From Leptolyngbya cf. ectocarpi LEGE 11479 (GTDB taxonomy: Bacteria; Cyanobacteriota; Cyanobacteriia; Phormidesmidales; Phormidesmidaceae): a stretch of 32,968 bases of DNA. The stretch lies in the NCBI RefSeq assembly GCF_015207065.1, contig NZ_JADEXP010000027.1, positions 1 through 32,968 on the forward strand. Direction: 5' to 3'. Shown here in pieces: positions 8,907 to 16,205 of the stretch; the first letter of the stretch is position 1; each line of letters begins with the position of its first letter. Both the position numbers and the translations under genes were made by a program. The notes under the pieces are model-generated. The model saw only the letters and a list, made by a program, of their open reading frames with translations, made no database searches and had not been told where the DNA came from.

Positions 8907-9244
8907 TCGCCAGCGTCGCTTTCAATCCAGTAGCTAGGCCCATGGAAATGTAACCGTCTTGCAAACAACGGTGGCTGAGCGAAATCGAAGCCAACAGCGG
9001 AGGGGCGATGAAGATTATCTTCATCGCCCCTCCGCCATAATGAAAGCCCTAGCCTGTAAGCGGCTCTGCCTAGAATAGTGCCAAGCCCTTAGTGGGCAAG
9101 CGGTTTAGAAATAGAGTGTTTTCTTATATGTCCTAACTCTACTCCAGCACTAGGCTACCCACCGTGCGTGAAATCACATATCTTTAAGTCCCAGGTCACA
9201 CTGCTGGCGTAAACCCCAGTTAAATTACTGAAATTCTTGCTTCT
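8907..9244. other. 338-base intergenic region between convergent genes
   Basis: No gene was found. It contains a small palindrome at 8973-8992 (GGCTGAGCGAAATCGAAGCC) related to the inverted repeat at 17302-17352, and a perfect hairpin at 8997-9035. The rest shows no structure I can support. Confidence 0.6.
8997..9035. terminator. Perfect 18-bp hairpin downstream of the TPR gene
   Basis: The left arm 8997-9014 (GCGGAGGGGCGATGAAGA) pairs without mismatch with 9018-9035 across a three-base loop TTA. No T-run follows on either strand, so it is either a Rho-independent-like terminator of the U-poor cyanobacterial kind or an mRNA-stabilising structure for the gene ending at 8906. Confidence 0.6.
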
Positions 9245-9628
9245 TCACAGCTCATAAAGCTCCAACGGCAAGCCATCCGGATCTTGAAAAAACGTAAATC
9301 GCTTCCCTGTTAGCTCGTCTAACCGCACAGGTTCAACTGGGATATGGTGCTTTTGCAGATGTTCGATACAGGGCTCTAGCGCTTCGACCGCTAACGCCAA
9401 ATGCCGTAAACCGCAGGCTTCTGGTCGAGTCGGTCGGGGTGGCGGTGTTGGAAAGGAAAATAGCTCAATTTGAGCCTCACCCAGCTGCAAATCGAGCTTA
9501 TAAGACTCTCGCTGCTCACGCCAGGTTTCACAGATGATATGGGCACCGAGAAGATTGACATAAAAGTGTTTTGATCGTTCGTAGTCCGAGCAAATGATGG
9601 CGATGTGGTGAATCGCTTTAATATTCAT
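9245..9628 (-). CDS. VOC family protein, YaeR/GloA2-like
   Basis: At 127 residues this is the length of a single-domain glyoxalase/VOC protein. It closely follows the YaeR/GloA2 pattern as I remember it from E. coli (HHIAII near the N-terminus, RPEACGLRHLA, then KRFTFFQDPDGLPLELYE). The expected metal ligands are visible as His8, Glu55, His76 and Glu123. Family knowledge suggests a divalent-metal-dependent cytoplasmic enzyme acting on small carbonyl or glutathione-like substrates; the true substrate of YaeR proteins is unsettled. It is a single gene with convergent or independent neighbours. Confidence 0.9.
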   Translation of the reverse strand: MNIKAIHHIAIICSDYERSKHFYVNLLGAHIICETWREQRESYKLDLQLGEAQIELFSFPTPPPRPTRPEACGLRHLALAVEALEPCIEHLQKHHIPVEPVRLDELTGKRFTFFQDPDGLPLELYEL

Positions 9629-9769
9629 CGATAGCTCTCAAGATATTTTTTGGACATTGCTGAGAAATGGGTATGACACCTCATGACATTCACAGGCCTC
9701 CCTTGCTAATCTTAAAGAAGGCTTATGAAATGCTTGGTGCATTTATCAAAAAACTAACTTGGCAAATTA

Positions 9770-9792
9770 CCCCGGCTCACATGTGGCCGGGG
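9770..9792. terminator. GC-rich terminator hairpin after the phosphoesterase gene
   Basis: CCCCGGC at 9770-9776 pairs with GCCGGGG at 9786-9792 around a nine-base loop. It starts two bases beyond the stop codon of the minus-strand gene ending at 9795, so it most likely terminates that gene. Confidence 0.7.
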
Positions 9793-9794
9793 TT

Positions 9795-10955
9795 TCACTT
9801 CTCGACGTTACTGTAAGAGGATGTGTTGCCTAAGCTGTTCAAGTTGGATGTTTGCAACCACAGCGTGGCATCGTTATCGATGGGGTGGGGCTGACCATCG
9901 GCGGTCGTAGCGCTAAATGTCCGCAGGTAGCGCTGTACCTGGGTGGGCAGCTCAGGAAAATCAAACAGGGCATCACCATCAGCAATACCGGCCCAAAAAT
10001 CCTGTAGAACAGGGGCGTACTGTTCAGCTTCGGTGGACGATAGCTGCAGCGGCTGACCCATGAGCAGCTTGACCATAAATGGTAAGGAACGGTCTGCCAT
10101 CCACTGTCGGGAGGTGGCTTGCAGCGTAGGCCAGTCGGGGACGGCTTTGATGCGGCGAGAGGTAATGTCTAAGCGATGGCCGCTATCGGCGGTCGTCAGC
10201 TCACAGATACGATAAGGGTGGGGATAGCTGACTAGGGACCCAGTGGTCACTTCATAGAGCTGGTGGGCCTGGGCCACATCCTGAATGTGCAAATGCCCCG
10301 TAAACATAATGGGCATCTGGGCTGCCTGCAACCGCTGGGTGAGGTCAGAGGCGTTTTTGACCATATAGCGCTGTCCCATAGCACTGCGGGACTGATGCGG
10401 CAAATGCTCCAGAGCATGGTGGTGGAGCATGACTAATGTGAGTTGATCGGTGGGCTGGGCCAGCTGCTCGTCTAGCCAAGCCAGCTGTTCTGGATCTAGC
10501 CAACCGGTGTAAAAGGGCTCTCCGTCAGGGTCAAAGCCGTTGGAGTTCAGGCCAATCAGATGCAGACCGTCCAGGATTTGATGGTGGTAGTAGGGACGGC
10601 TGGGCTCACTGTAGCCAAAGGCCTGGTATAGGTGGGTAAATTCGTCCAGGGAGACGGTGCGATCGCATCCCCCGTATCGCACCACATCATGATTCCCCGG
10701 CACTACATACACCGGAAACGGCAGCTGTTCAAGGCGACGGACTAACCATTCATGGTTCTCGCGCTCCCCATGCTGCACTAGGTCCCCCGGCAGCAGCAAA
10801 AAATCAATGTCCACCTGTTCTAGATGGTCCAAAATCTGCTCAAATGCTAGAATACTCACTTCGACTAAATGAAACCGATGGGGCGAATCCCACACGGTAT
10901 GGGGCAGAGCGATGTGAAGATCGCTAACCACCGCAAAACGAGCCAAACGCGCCAT
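9795..10955 (-). CDS. Calcineurin-like metallophosphoesterase
   Basis: The 386-residue protein has all five metallophosphoesterase blocks in order: SDLHIA (Asp12, His14), PGDLVQHGE (Asp58), PGNHDVV (Asn88, His89, Asp90), MLHHHALEH (around His178-180) and FTGHLHIQ (His221, His223). These ligate a dinuclear metal centre. The arrangement resembles Icc/CpdA-type phosphodiesterases, but a C-terminal extension of about 120 residues follows the core and is of unknown role, so cAMP is not assured as the substrate. No signal peptide is present, so it should be cytoplasmic. It is divergent from trmB with only 49 bases between the starts, so the two probably share a promoter region. Confidence 0.9.
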   Translation of the reverse strand: MARLARFAVVSDLHIALPHTVWDSPHRFHLVEVSILAFEQILDHLEQVDIDFLLLPGDLVQHGERENHEWLVRRLEQLPFPVYVVPGNHDVVRYGGCDRTVSLDEFTHLYQAFGYSEPSRPYYHHQILDGLHLIGLNSNGFDPDGEPFYTGWLDPEQLAWLDEQLAQPTDQLTLVMLHHHALEHLPHQSRSAMGQRYMVKNASDLTQRLQAAQMPIMFTGHLHIQDVAQAHQLYEVTTGSLVSYPHPYRICELTTADSGHRLDITSRRIKAVPDWPTLQATSRQWMADRSLPFMVKLLMGQPLQLSSTEAEQYAPVLQDFWAGIADGDALFDFPELPTQVQRYLRTFSATTADGQPHPIDNDATLWLQTSNLNSLGNTSSYSNVEK

Positions 10956-11004
10956 AGGGGTTGATAAGGTAAATTAGCCTAGTCCATCATCGCCTTTTTT
11001 GACC

Positions 11005-11802
11005 ATGTCCCGTGTGCGCCAGCACGTTAACCCGCTCAATAACCGTTACAGTACCCCCGTAACGCCGCCCCGCTGGGCTGACGTCTATGCCAATCCCCAG
11101 CAGCCGTTACACATTGATATTGGCAGTGCCAAGGGCTATTTCATTAGTGATATGGCCCAGCTTTGTCCAGACTGGAACTTTCTAGGCCTGGAAATTCGAG
11201 AGCCATTAGTGGAGCAGTGTCTGAGGGAGTGCGATCGCAATGGATTACGCAATCTGCACGCCCTATTTTGTAACGCCAACAATTCCCTGCGTCCCCTTTT
11301 AGCCAGCCTGCCCCAACCGCCCCAGCGGGTGAGCATTCAGTTTCCCGACCCCTGGTTCAAAAAACGACACCAAAAGCGTCGGGTGGTACAACCTCAGCTA
11401 GTCTCAGACCTGGCAGAGTTTATGCCAGAGGGAGCCTGGGTGTGGCTGCAGTCCGATGTAGAACTTGTCGCTGAGGACATGGTCAACGCCTTTGCCGACA
11501 ATCCTCAGTTTCAGCGTGAGCTATCCGACCCGGTACCGCCCAGCACCAGCGGCCCATGGCTTACGGACAATCCTTTGCCCGCCATGACCGATCGCGAGCG
11601 GGTCACCCTGGACCAGGGCAAACCCGTATACCGAGCCCTATTTATTAAGGCGGCGGCACTTCCATCGCCATCGCCATCCCCTATTCCGAGAAGGTCACGT
11701 TGTACCGATGGCGGCCTTCTTGGTCAAACGAACCAATCCACATCTCATAGGTACCCTTTGAAAAGGAATCCTGAATCTGAGCATCGCGGCTACGACGGCT
11801 AG
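11005..11802 (+). CDS. trmB: tRNA (guanine-N7-)-methyltransferase TrmB
   Basis: The enzyme makes m7G46 in tRNA using S-adenosylmethionine. Motifs visible are the SAM loop DIGSAKGYF near 38-46, acidic GLEIRE near 61-66 and the family signature QFPDPWFKKRHQKRR near 112-126. I choose ATG at 11005 (MSRVRQHVNP) over the TTG two codons earlier. The catalytic domain ends near YRALFIKAA at about 11655. A further 45 or so residues (SPSPSPIPRRS and onwards) form a non-conserved-looking tail that reads into the antisense gene at 11681-12136, giving a 122-base tail-to-tail overlap. Confidence 0.93.
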   Translation: MSRVRQHVNPLNNRYSTPVTPPRWADVYANPQQPLHIDIGSAKGYFISDMAQLCPDWNFLGLEIREPLVEQCLRECDRNGLRNLHALFCNANNSLRPLLASLPQPPQRVSIQFPDPWFKKRHQKRRVVQPQLVSDLAEFMPEGAWVWLQSDVELVAEDMVNAFADNPQFQRELSDPVPPSTSGPWLTDNPLPAMTDRERVTLDQGKPVYRALFIKAAALPSPSPSPIPRRSRCTDGGLLGQTNQSTSHRYPLKRNPESEHRGYDG

Positions 11803-12136
11803 CATTGTCGTTACAGCGTACAGTACCGCTGTTCGGGCCTTGTATCAGCAGCGTTGTGTCCGCCCCACCGCTGTTAACCGCAATCGTTAGCTGAGCAAAA
11901 TCCTGCTCTAGGGTAAAGGTATAGTCTGGGTCGCGATCGGCATAGCCCAAACAAAACTCGCCATTACTATCACGGCTGGCAATGTTGGCGAGGCCATAGG
12001 AGCCGACGGTTTCACCGCTGACCTGAGTTGATGTAAATCCGGTAGCCAGGGTCATATCACTAGCGGCTTGTGCAGCGGCGGCCATTGCTAGGGGCAAAGC
12101 GATACCGGTTAATTTGAAAACTGTTGATTTAAACAT
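11681..12136 (-). CDS. Small secreted protein with pre-peptidase C-terminal (PPC)-like domain
   Basis: I place the start at ATG 12136 (MFKSTVFKLTGIALPLAM), preceded by AGGTGTG, rather than eight codons earlier. The 151-residue product has a signal peptide ending AQA-AS and one beta-sandwich-like domain. DFAQLTIAVNSGGADTTLLI and the late aspartate/glycine-rich GTYEMWIGSFDQEGRHRYNV match the PPC pattern. Two cysteines (FCLGY and VRCND) could form a disulphide in the periplasm. Its function is unknown. Its last 122 bases overlap the 3' end of trmB on the other strand. Confidence 0.8.
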   Translation of the reverse strand: MFKSTVFKLTGIALPLAMAAAAQAASDMTLATGFTSTQVSGETVGSYGLANIASRDSNGEFCLGYADRDPDYTFTLEQDFAQLTIAVNSGGADTTLLIQGPNSGTVRCNDNASRRSRDAQIQDSFSKGTYEMWIGSFDQEGRHRYNVTFSE

Positions 12137-12635
12137 GGTCACACCTAAAGGATCACACACACGAGAGACGCCAAAGCATAGGCCTCATGTCACCAATATC
12201 CTGATGCACTCAGAGAGCTATGCACCCTATTAACTTAGGGCTATCGCATAGTTCTACAGTATCTACCTTTCTGGGGCTGGACATAGCAAAGATGACGCTT
12301 TTTAACACTGGTACAAATACACAAACATCAGGATAAAAAAACAAAAGTTTATGGAAAAAATTGATCCTGACTCGCTGCTTTATACCTAAGGCCAGAGGAC
12401 TGAATAAAATCCATATTCCTCAATAGTCACTCACACGCTGTAACATCTCACTGTTGAGGAGATTTCTGGAGAGATTATTTGCAGAGCAAGCTTGCGTGAT
12501 TCGATCTCAAGCTGAAGCAGTTGGTAAAAGAACATATGGCGTTGCTGATCCCCGGGATGATTTCATCTGAAGAGTGCTGATAAATTGCATCATTACCAGA
12601 TCGGTCCATCCCCTAAATCAGCAACGGCGAACATA
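12137..12635. other. Intergenic region with long imperfect hairpin
   Basis: About 500 bases without a gene separate the PPC-like gene from the LuxR-type gene, both on the minus strand. A small CCCTA/TAGGG palindrome lies near 12225-12240, and a long stem-loop at 12540-12626 is listed separately. No ORF with coding character was seen. Confidence 0.6.
12540..12626 (-). terminator. Long stem-loop just downstream of the LuxR-type gene
   Basis: CGTTGCTGAT at 12540-12549 pairs perfectly with ATCAGCAACG at 12617-12626, and inside it GGGATG (12554-12559) pairs with CATCCC (12607-12612). It begins ten bases after the stop of the minus-strand gene ending at 12636. Terminator or 3'-UTR structure is the simplest reading; there is no T-run. 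Confidence 0.5.
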
Positions 12636-13214
12636 TCACTGGGACTGTTGCTTAGCCCAGATATTTTTCATATGCTTTTTAACCGTATTCGCAGTAATAT
12701 CTAACTCCGCTGCAATTTCTTTATAGGCGTAACCAACTTTGTACAATAGCCATACATCCGTCTCGCGGCAGGTCAAGTTATAGCGAGTGGCTTCCTCTAG
12801 AGCAATATCCTGTCGTTGTTGGTCGGCATCTTTAAGCATCAACAGCAAACACTTTGAATTTGCTGCCTTCACATGGGCCCAACGGGCCTGGATTTCAAAG
12901 CTTACTGATTGATCGGTCAAAATTTTGGTTTCTATCAGCCAGTCCTGTTTGGGAAATAAATGGCGAATTTCTTGAAGCGACTTAAAAATATAATTTATTT
13001 CTTCTGGAAGTACATTACTTTGGGAAAATGCCTGATCCATTTTTCGCAGAATTCTGCGCGCATGTTGATTCGCGTAGACCAAATGATCAATATCACGCAA
13101 TATCAAAATTCCCTGGATTGAGTTTTCTAGAATACTCCAAAGAAAATCAGGGTCATTGCGGCTTTTTAGAGAACTCTCTGGAAGAATAGTCTTCCGATTG
13201 GCAAAGTCTTCCAT
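12636..13214 (-). CDS. PAS-like / LuxR-type HTH transcriptional regulator (paralogue 1)
   Basis: The 192-residue protein has an N-terminal PAS-like sensor half (about 25-135, including NSIQGILILRDIDHLVYANQ) and a C-terminal LuxR HTH (about 138-190, CRETDVWLLYKVGYAYKEIA then ITANTVKKHMKNI). No receiver domain and no phosphoacceptor aspartate is present, so activity may be set by a ligand or protein partner. It is clearly paralogous to the protein at 17415-18053: the two share the spacing, RHxFPxQxWL, LLxExAxxYxLTxRExxVWLL and xNTVKKHMKxIxAKQ. The pair brackets the hypothetical cluster 13476-17171, which suggests control of that cluster. Confidence 0.88.
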   Translation of the reverse strand: MEDFANRKTILPESSLKSRNDPDFLWSILENSIQGILILRDIDHLVYANQHARRILRKMDQAFSQSNVLPEEINYIFKSLQEIRHLFPKQDWLIETKILTDQSVSFEIQARWAHVKAANSKCLLLMLKDADQQRQDIALEEATRYNLTCRETDVWLLYKVGYAYKEIAAELDITANTVKKHMKNIWAKQQSQ

Positions 13215-13475
13215 GACAGGTATAAAAATATTTTACAGGGATATTGAATTAGCTGAAGCACAATTAAATTCGCTACCGATAAAAAGATATTATTTAGATG
13301 CACCGTGGCATGGCTAAAGCACAATAAGCTGCGTGATGCTTAGCCCTAATTTATTTATTCAACTTGCCAATCCTTTAATCTGGAAGCCTTGATTTTAAAT
13401 GTTAACTAAGTTTACTTGGATAATGGCTAGATGTTCATGACTTACGGATACTGTGCAGCTAAGCTGTGGGCCGGT

Positions 13476-13913
13476 CTAACCTGAATGGATTTGTACTACA
13501 AAATCTTCTAAAACACCGCATAGCAAAGCAGGCTGCTCCAGGGCACCGATGCGAACCAGGGCACCGATGCGATAAACAGCCGCTGCAGTAAGTCCGGTTT
13601 TAGAAGGGGCATCTAAATGCAGGGCCGCTGTATAACTCATAGAGTCAATCACTGTTTCTAGGGTGGCCACCCCCAGATCTAGGGTGGACCCCGCTTGCAA
13701 GGGCCTGGCGTAAAAGTCCACTTGAATGATGGGGGTTAGGGCCAGCAATGCGATCGCATTATTACCCTGAAACCCCAATGACACTTGCACTGAAAAAGGA
13801 TCGTCATGACGCAAAATCGTATCCGTGCTTGGCTGCTCCGAGCAGGCTGTAACAATGGTTAAATCATAGATTTGGCAATGAATCGGGATACTGTGAACGC
13901 TAACACTACTCAT
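13476..13913 (-). CDS. Beta-rich protein of unknown function (shared domain, copy 1)
   Basis: The 145-residue protein shows alternating hydrophobic strands throughout: IHCQIYDLTIV, DDPFSVQVSLGF, PIIQVDFYARPL, YTAALHLD, GLTAAAVYRIGALVRI. It has no signal peptide or catalytic motif. It aligns by eye with the proteins at 14453-15019 and 15211-16191 (C-terminal half), with a DxxFxLxVxxxF strand, a hydrophobic IxVxF strand and a G(L/M/I)TxxxYxxxAxVxI strand near the end. A 16-base exact repeat with period 18 at 13539-13572 encodes RIGALV-RIGALE, a recent tandem duplication. GAGG lies just upstream of the ATG. It is transcribed divergently from the next three genes and toward paralogue 1. Confidence 0.8.
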   Translation of the reverse strand: MSSVSVHSIPIHCQIYDLTIVTACSEQPSTDTILRHDDPFSVQVSLGFQGNNAIALLALTPIIQVDFYARPLQAGSTLDLGVATLETVIDSMSYTAALHLDAPSKTGLTAAAVYRIGALVRIGALEQPALLCGVLEDFVVQIHSG

Positions 13914-14452
13914 AGACCTCAGGGAGCAAACAATATAGTTTCAAGTAAACACAGGAATACAGGGAATCGGCGTTGATTTAAGGACATCGTTAGAGAAACT
14001 CAATCGCTGGGCGTCATCCTAAATTTTAAAAAATGTTAACCGTATCTTTACTGATCCACCCCAATTTTTACTCAAAAAGTACCCTGGCTGGGTACCTAAT
14101 TCTCCCCAATAATTGTCTATTAAGATGTTATTTCACTTAATAAAACATCTTAATAGAATACCTGGCTGCGATCAGGCTGGCCAGTGAATCAGCACAGGTA
14201 GCGCTTTTAAAGGGGAAATATCAGGCAAGACTCTATATTTAGCGTCATCATTTATGCAATCAATCTACCTGATCAGGGTATCCCCTCGGGAGAATTTTCA
14301 AACTCAGATGAATTCGGCATCATAGCGTCAGATAGCAAGCAAGAGAATCCAAGCTCAATAAACAACACCTGTGAACAACTTCACATTGTTGAATTCTCAT
14401 GGCCTCTGCTATCCCAAAGCGTAACTACTCTGTATTCAAGAGGAAACAACCT
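13914..14452. other. Divergent intergenic region with two palindromes
   Basis: This is the control region between the minus-strand gene starting at 13913 and the plus-strand operon starting at 14453. It is AT-rich and holds GTACCC/GGGTAC (14079-14095) and a perfect 14-bp inverted repeat (14116-14157). An ATG at 14399 is in frame with the downstream gene but has no ribosome site. Confidence 0.6.
14116..14157. promoter_or_regulatory. Perfect 14-bp inverted repeat, candidate operator
   Basis: TCTATTAAGATGTT (14116-14129) pairs exactly with AACATCTTAATAGA (14144-14157) across 14 bases. The lack of a T-run, the AT-rich arms and the location between divergent genes favour a protein-binding site over a terminator. 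The PAS/LuxR paralogues on either side are obvious candidates to bind it; that is inference. Confidence 0.5.
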
Positions 14453-15019
14453 ATGACTATCACCATCCCTAAGGGCGCTCCCTTTGGCCAGTCTCCTAAT
14501 GCTCCTAGACCAAAACGTGAACAACCTGGCACTGAGTACGGAGCTTCTGAAACATACTCCAGAAATATTCTAGGCCCGGTCGAATTTGAAATGTGCGAGC
14601 TGCATGTTGTTGCATCAGTTGCTGATCCGGCTCTGCCTGAGCAGGTGGCACCGGCCAACAAGGCTCAAATTGTTGAAAAGGACGAGTACTTTAAACTAAG
14701 AGTCAAGGTTGTCTTCAACCATACCCCCCTAACCAAACTTCTTCTATGTTTGGGCATTGATGTCAAAATCAACTTCTGCATCGAAGGCTGTGGTGGAAAA
14801 GCAACTGAGGTCGATGTCTCCACCAAGATCAAAACTGAGAAAGATAAGTATCAGTATGATATTGAATGGGCAGGTACCCCTAACGGTGCTGGCATGACTC
14901 CTGGCTTCTACGTTGTAGCCGCTGTCGCCAATATCGAAATGTCCGAGCACCCCTGTGCACCATGCCTCTTAGGGGCAGGCTATGTTGCCGGTGTCTTGAT
15001 GCAAGTCTACGACGCCTAA
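14453..15019 (+). CDS. Beta-rich protein of unknown function (shared domain, copy 2)
   Basis: I start at ATG 14453 because AGAGGA lies just upstream; the in-frame ATG at 14399 has no such site. The 188-residue protein begins with a proline-rich basic leader (MTITIPKGAPFGQSPNAPRP) and then a beta-rich domain from about residue 42: FEMCELHVVASV, DEYFKLRVKVVFN, GIDVKINFCIEGCGG, YQYDIEWAG, GMTPGFYVVAAVANI. Seven cysteines are present, several paired as in CIEGC and CAPC, which could bind metal or cross-link. No signal peptide is seen. Related by eye to the proteins at 13476-13913 and 15211-16191. First gene of a probable three-gene operon. Confidence 0.83.
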   Translation: MTITIPKGAPFGQSPNAPRPKREQPGTEYGASETYSRNILGPVEFEMCELHVVASVADPALPEQVAPANKAQIVEKDEYFKLRVKVVFNHTPLTKLLLCLGIDVKINFCIEGCGGKATEVDVSTKIKTEKDKYQYDIEWAGTPNGAGMTPGFYVVAAVANIEMSEHPCAPCLLGAGYVAGVLMQVYDA

Positions 15020-15210
15020 GCAGAGTCAAAGCTGGCAGCCTCACTAATTATTATAAACGTGGAGAGAGTTTTTTCTGGGGCTATAGAGTTAGTCGAGGCT
15101 GTCCAGCCAGTACAAACGGCATAGACAGTGACAGAGCATCATTATTAGGCTTAATGTACCATGATGAAACATGCTGGTGCATTGACCTGAGCAGTAGCGA
15201 GGAAACACCA

Positions 15211-16191
15211 ATGGCGGATTCAGCCACTCATAAAAGCAACGGCTCCGACCATCGTTCGGGACAAGAATCTTTAACCCAGATTGAGGGCATTGGCAAAGTC
15301 AAAAAACAATGGCTTGAATCTATTGGCATCACAACTCTAAAAGAGCTGGCCAGGGCAGTAGCTGTCGAGATTGAGGAGCAGCTCAGTATGGCAGGGCATA
15401 CGGTCCACCTCAGCGAAATTGAGAAATGGATGACTCAGGCGCAATTATTAGTGGCGGAGACGGCCCCTCCAGCGACTCACGATCTGGCCGCAGCGGCCGA
15501 GGATACTACAGCTATCTCCGCTGACACTAGTATGGCTGAACCTACTGCTCAGATAATAGAAAACTGGCAAACATTTGCAGCTTTTACGGTTGAGTTTCAG
15601 GCTAACCAGGATACAGACCCTGTTCATTACCGAACTCTAGTCCGCCACTTGGCAACAGATCAAGAAGAAACCTGGTCGGGAATTGAGGAAGAGCATTTAC
15701 AGTCATGGTTGCGATCGCAAGTCGCTGAAGTACTTCCATCTGAACCTGCAGCCCTATCGGAACCTCCTATAAATATCAGCACACGACTAACCGCTCACAT
15801 CGAAAATTTATTTATTCTGCAACCACCTTCTACAGCCACAGCTATGGGCCTATATAAGCCCAACATGATGTTCCCAAGCCCGATAAAAGCTAACTTTCCA
15901 TTTTCGTTGGTCGTCCAATTTAGTATCCTAGAGCAAGAGATTTTGGCAAAAATGCAGCAAGCTCCATCCTGTCGATTGGAGAGCTATGTGCGCAACTTAA
16001 AGCAAGGAGAAAGCCTCTCCCTAGGCAAACTAAAATCCATCAACCTACCCCCTCAACAAAATTCTCATACGGCTTATCTACCAACCACCAGTTTGCAAAA
16101 GGGGATTTACCGTCTGCAAGTTTTATTAATCCTTGACAGTGCCCAGGCATTACCGACTTTGATCGAAGTTCCTGTATTACAAGTCACCTAA
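15211..16191 (+). CDS. Helix-hairpin-helix protein with WSGI motif and shared beta domain (copy 3)
   Basis: ATG at 15211 is preceded by AGGA at eight bases, so the longer frame from 14962 is rejected. The 326-residue protein has three parts. Residues about 20-85 are an HhH-like domain (LTQIEGIGKVKKQWLESIGI then TTLKELARA). Near 153-175 lies TWSGIEEEHLQSWLRSQVAE, a motif repeated twice in the next protein. From about 190 to the end is a beta-rich domain (LTAHIENLFIL, FPFSLVVQFSIL, HTAYLPTTSLQKGIYRLQVL) resembling the two upstream proteins. HhH units usually bind DNA or other proteins; no catalytic residues are evident. It lies 191 bases after the previous gene and 14 before the next. Confidence 0.83.
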   Translation: MADSATHKSNGSDHRSGQESLTQIEGIGKVKKQWLESIGITTLKELARAVAVEIEEQLSMAGHTVHLSEIEKWMTQAQLLVAETAPPATHDLAAAAEDTTAISADTSMAEPTAQIIENWQTFAAFTVEFQANQDTDPVHYRTLVRHLATDQEETWSGIEEEHLQSWLRSQVAEVLPSEPAALSEPPINISTRLTAHIENLFILQPPSTATAMGLYKPNMMFPSPIKANFPFSLVVQFSILEQEILAKMQQAPSCRLESYVRNLKQGESLSLGKLKSINLPPQQNSHTAYLPTTSLQKGIYRLQVLLILDSAQALPTLIEVPVLQVT

Positions 16192-16205
16192 ATTACCTTT
16201 AAAAA

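Noticed and set aside
14962-15210. N-terminal extension of the HhH protein overlapping the previous gene
   Set aside because: The extra residues are the shifted reading of the upstream gene and spacer; ATG 15211 has a good ribosome site and begins the domain-like sequence.
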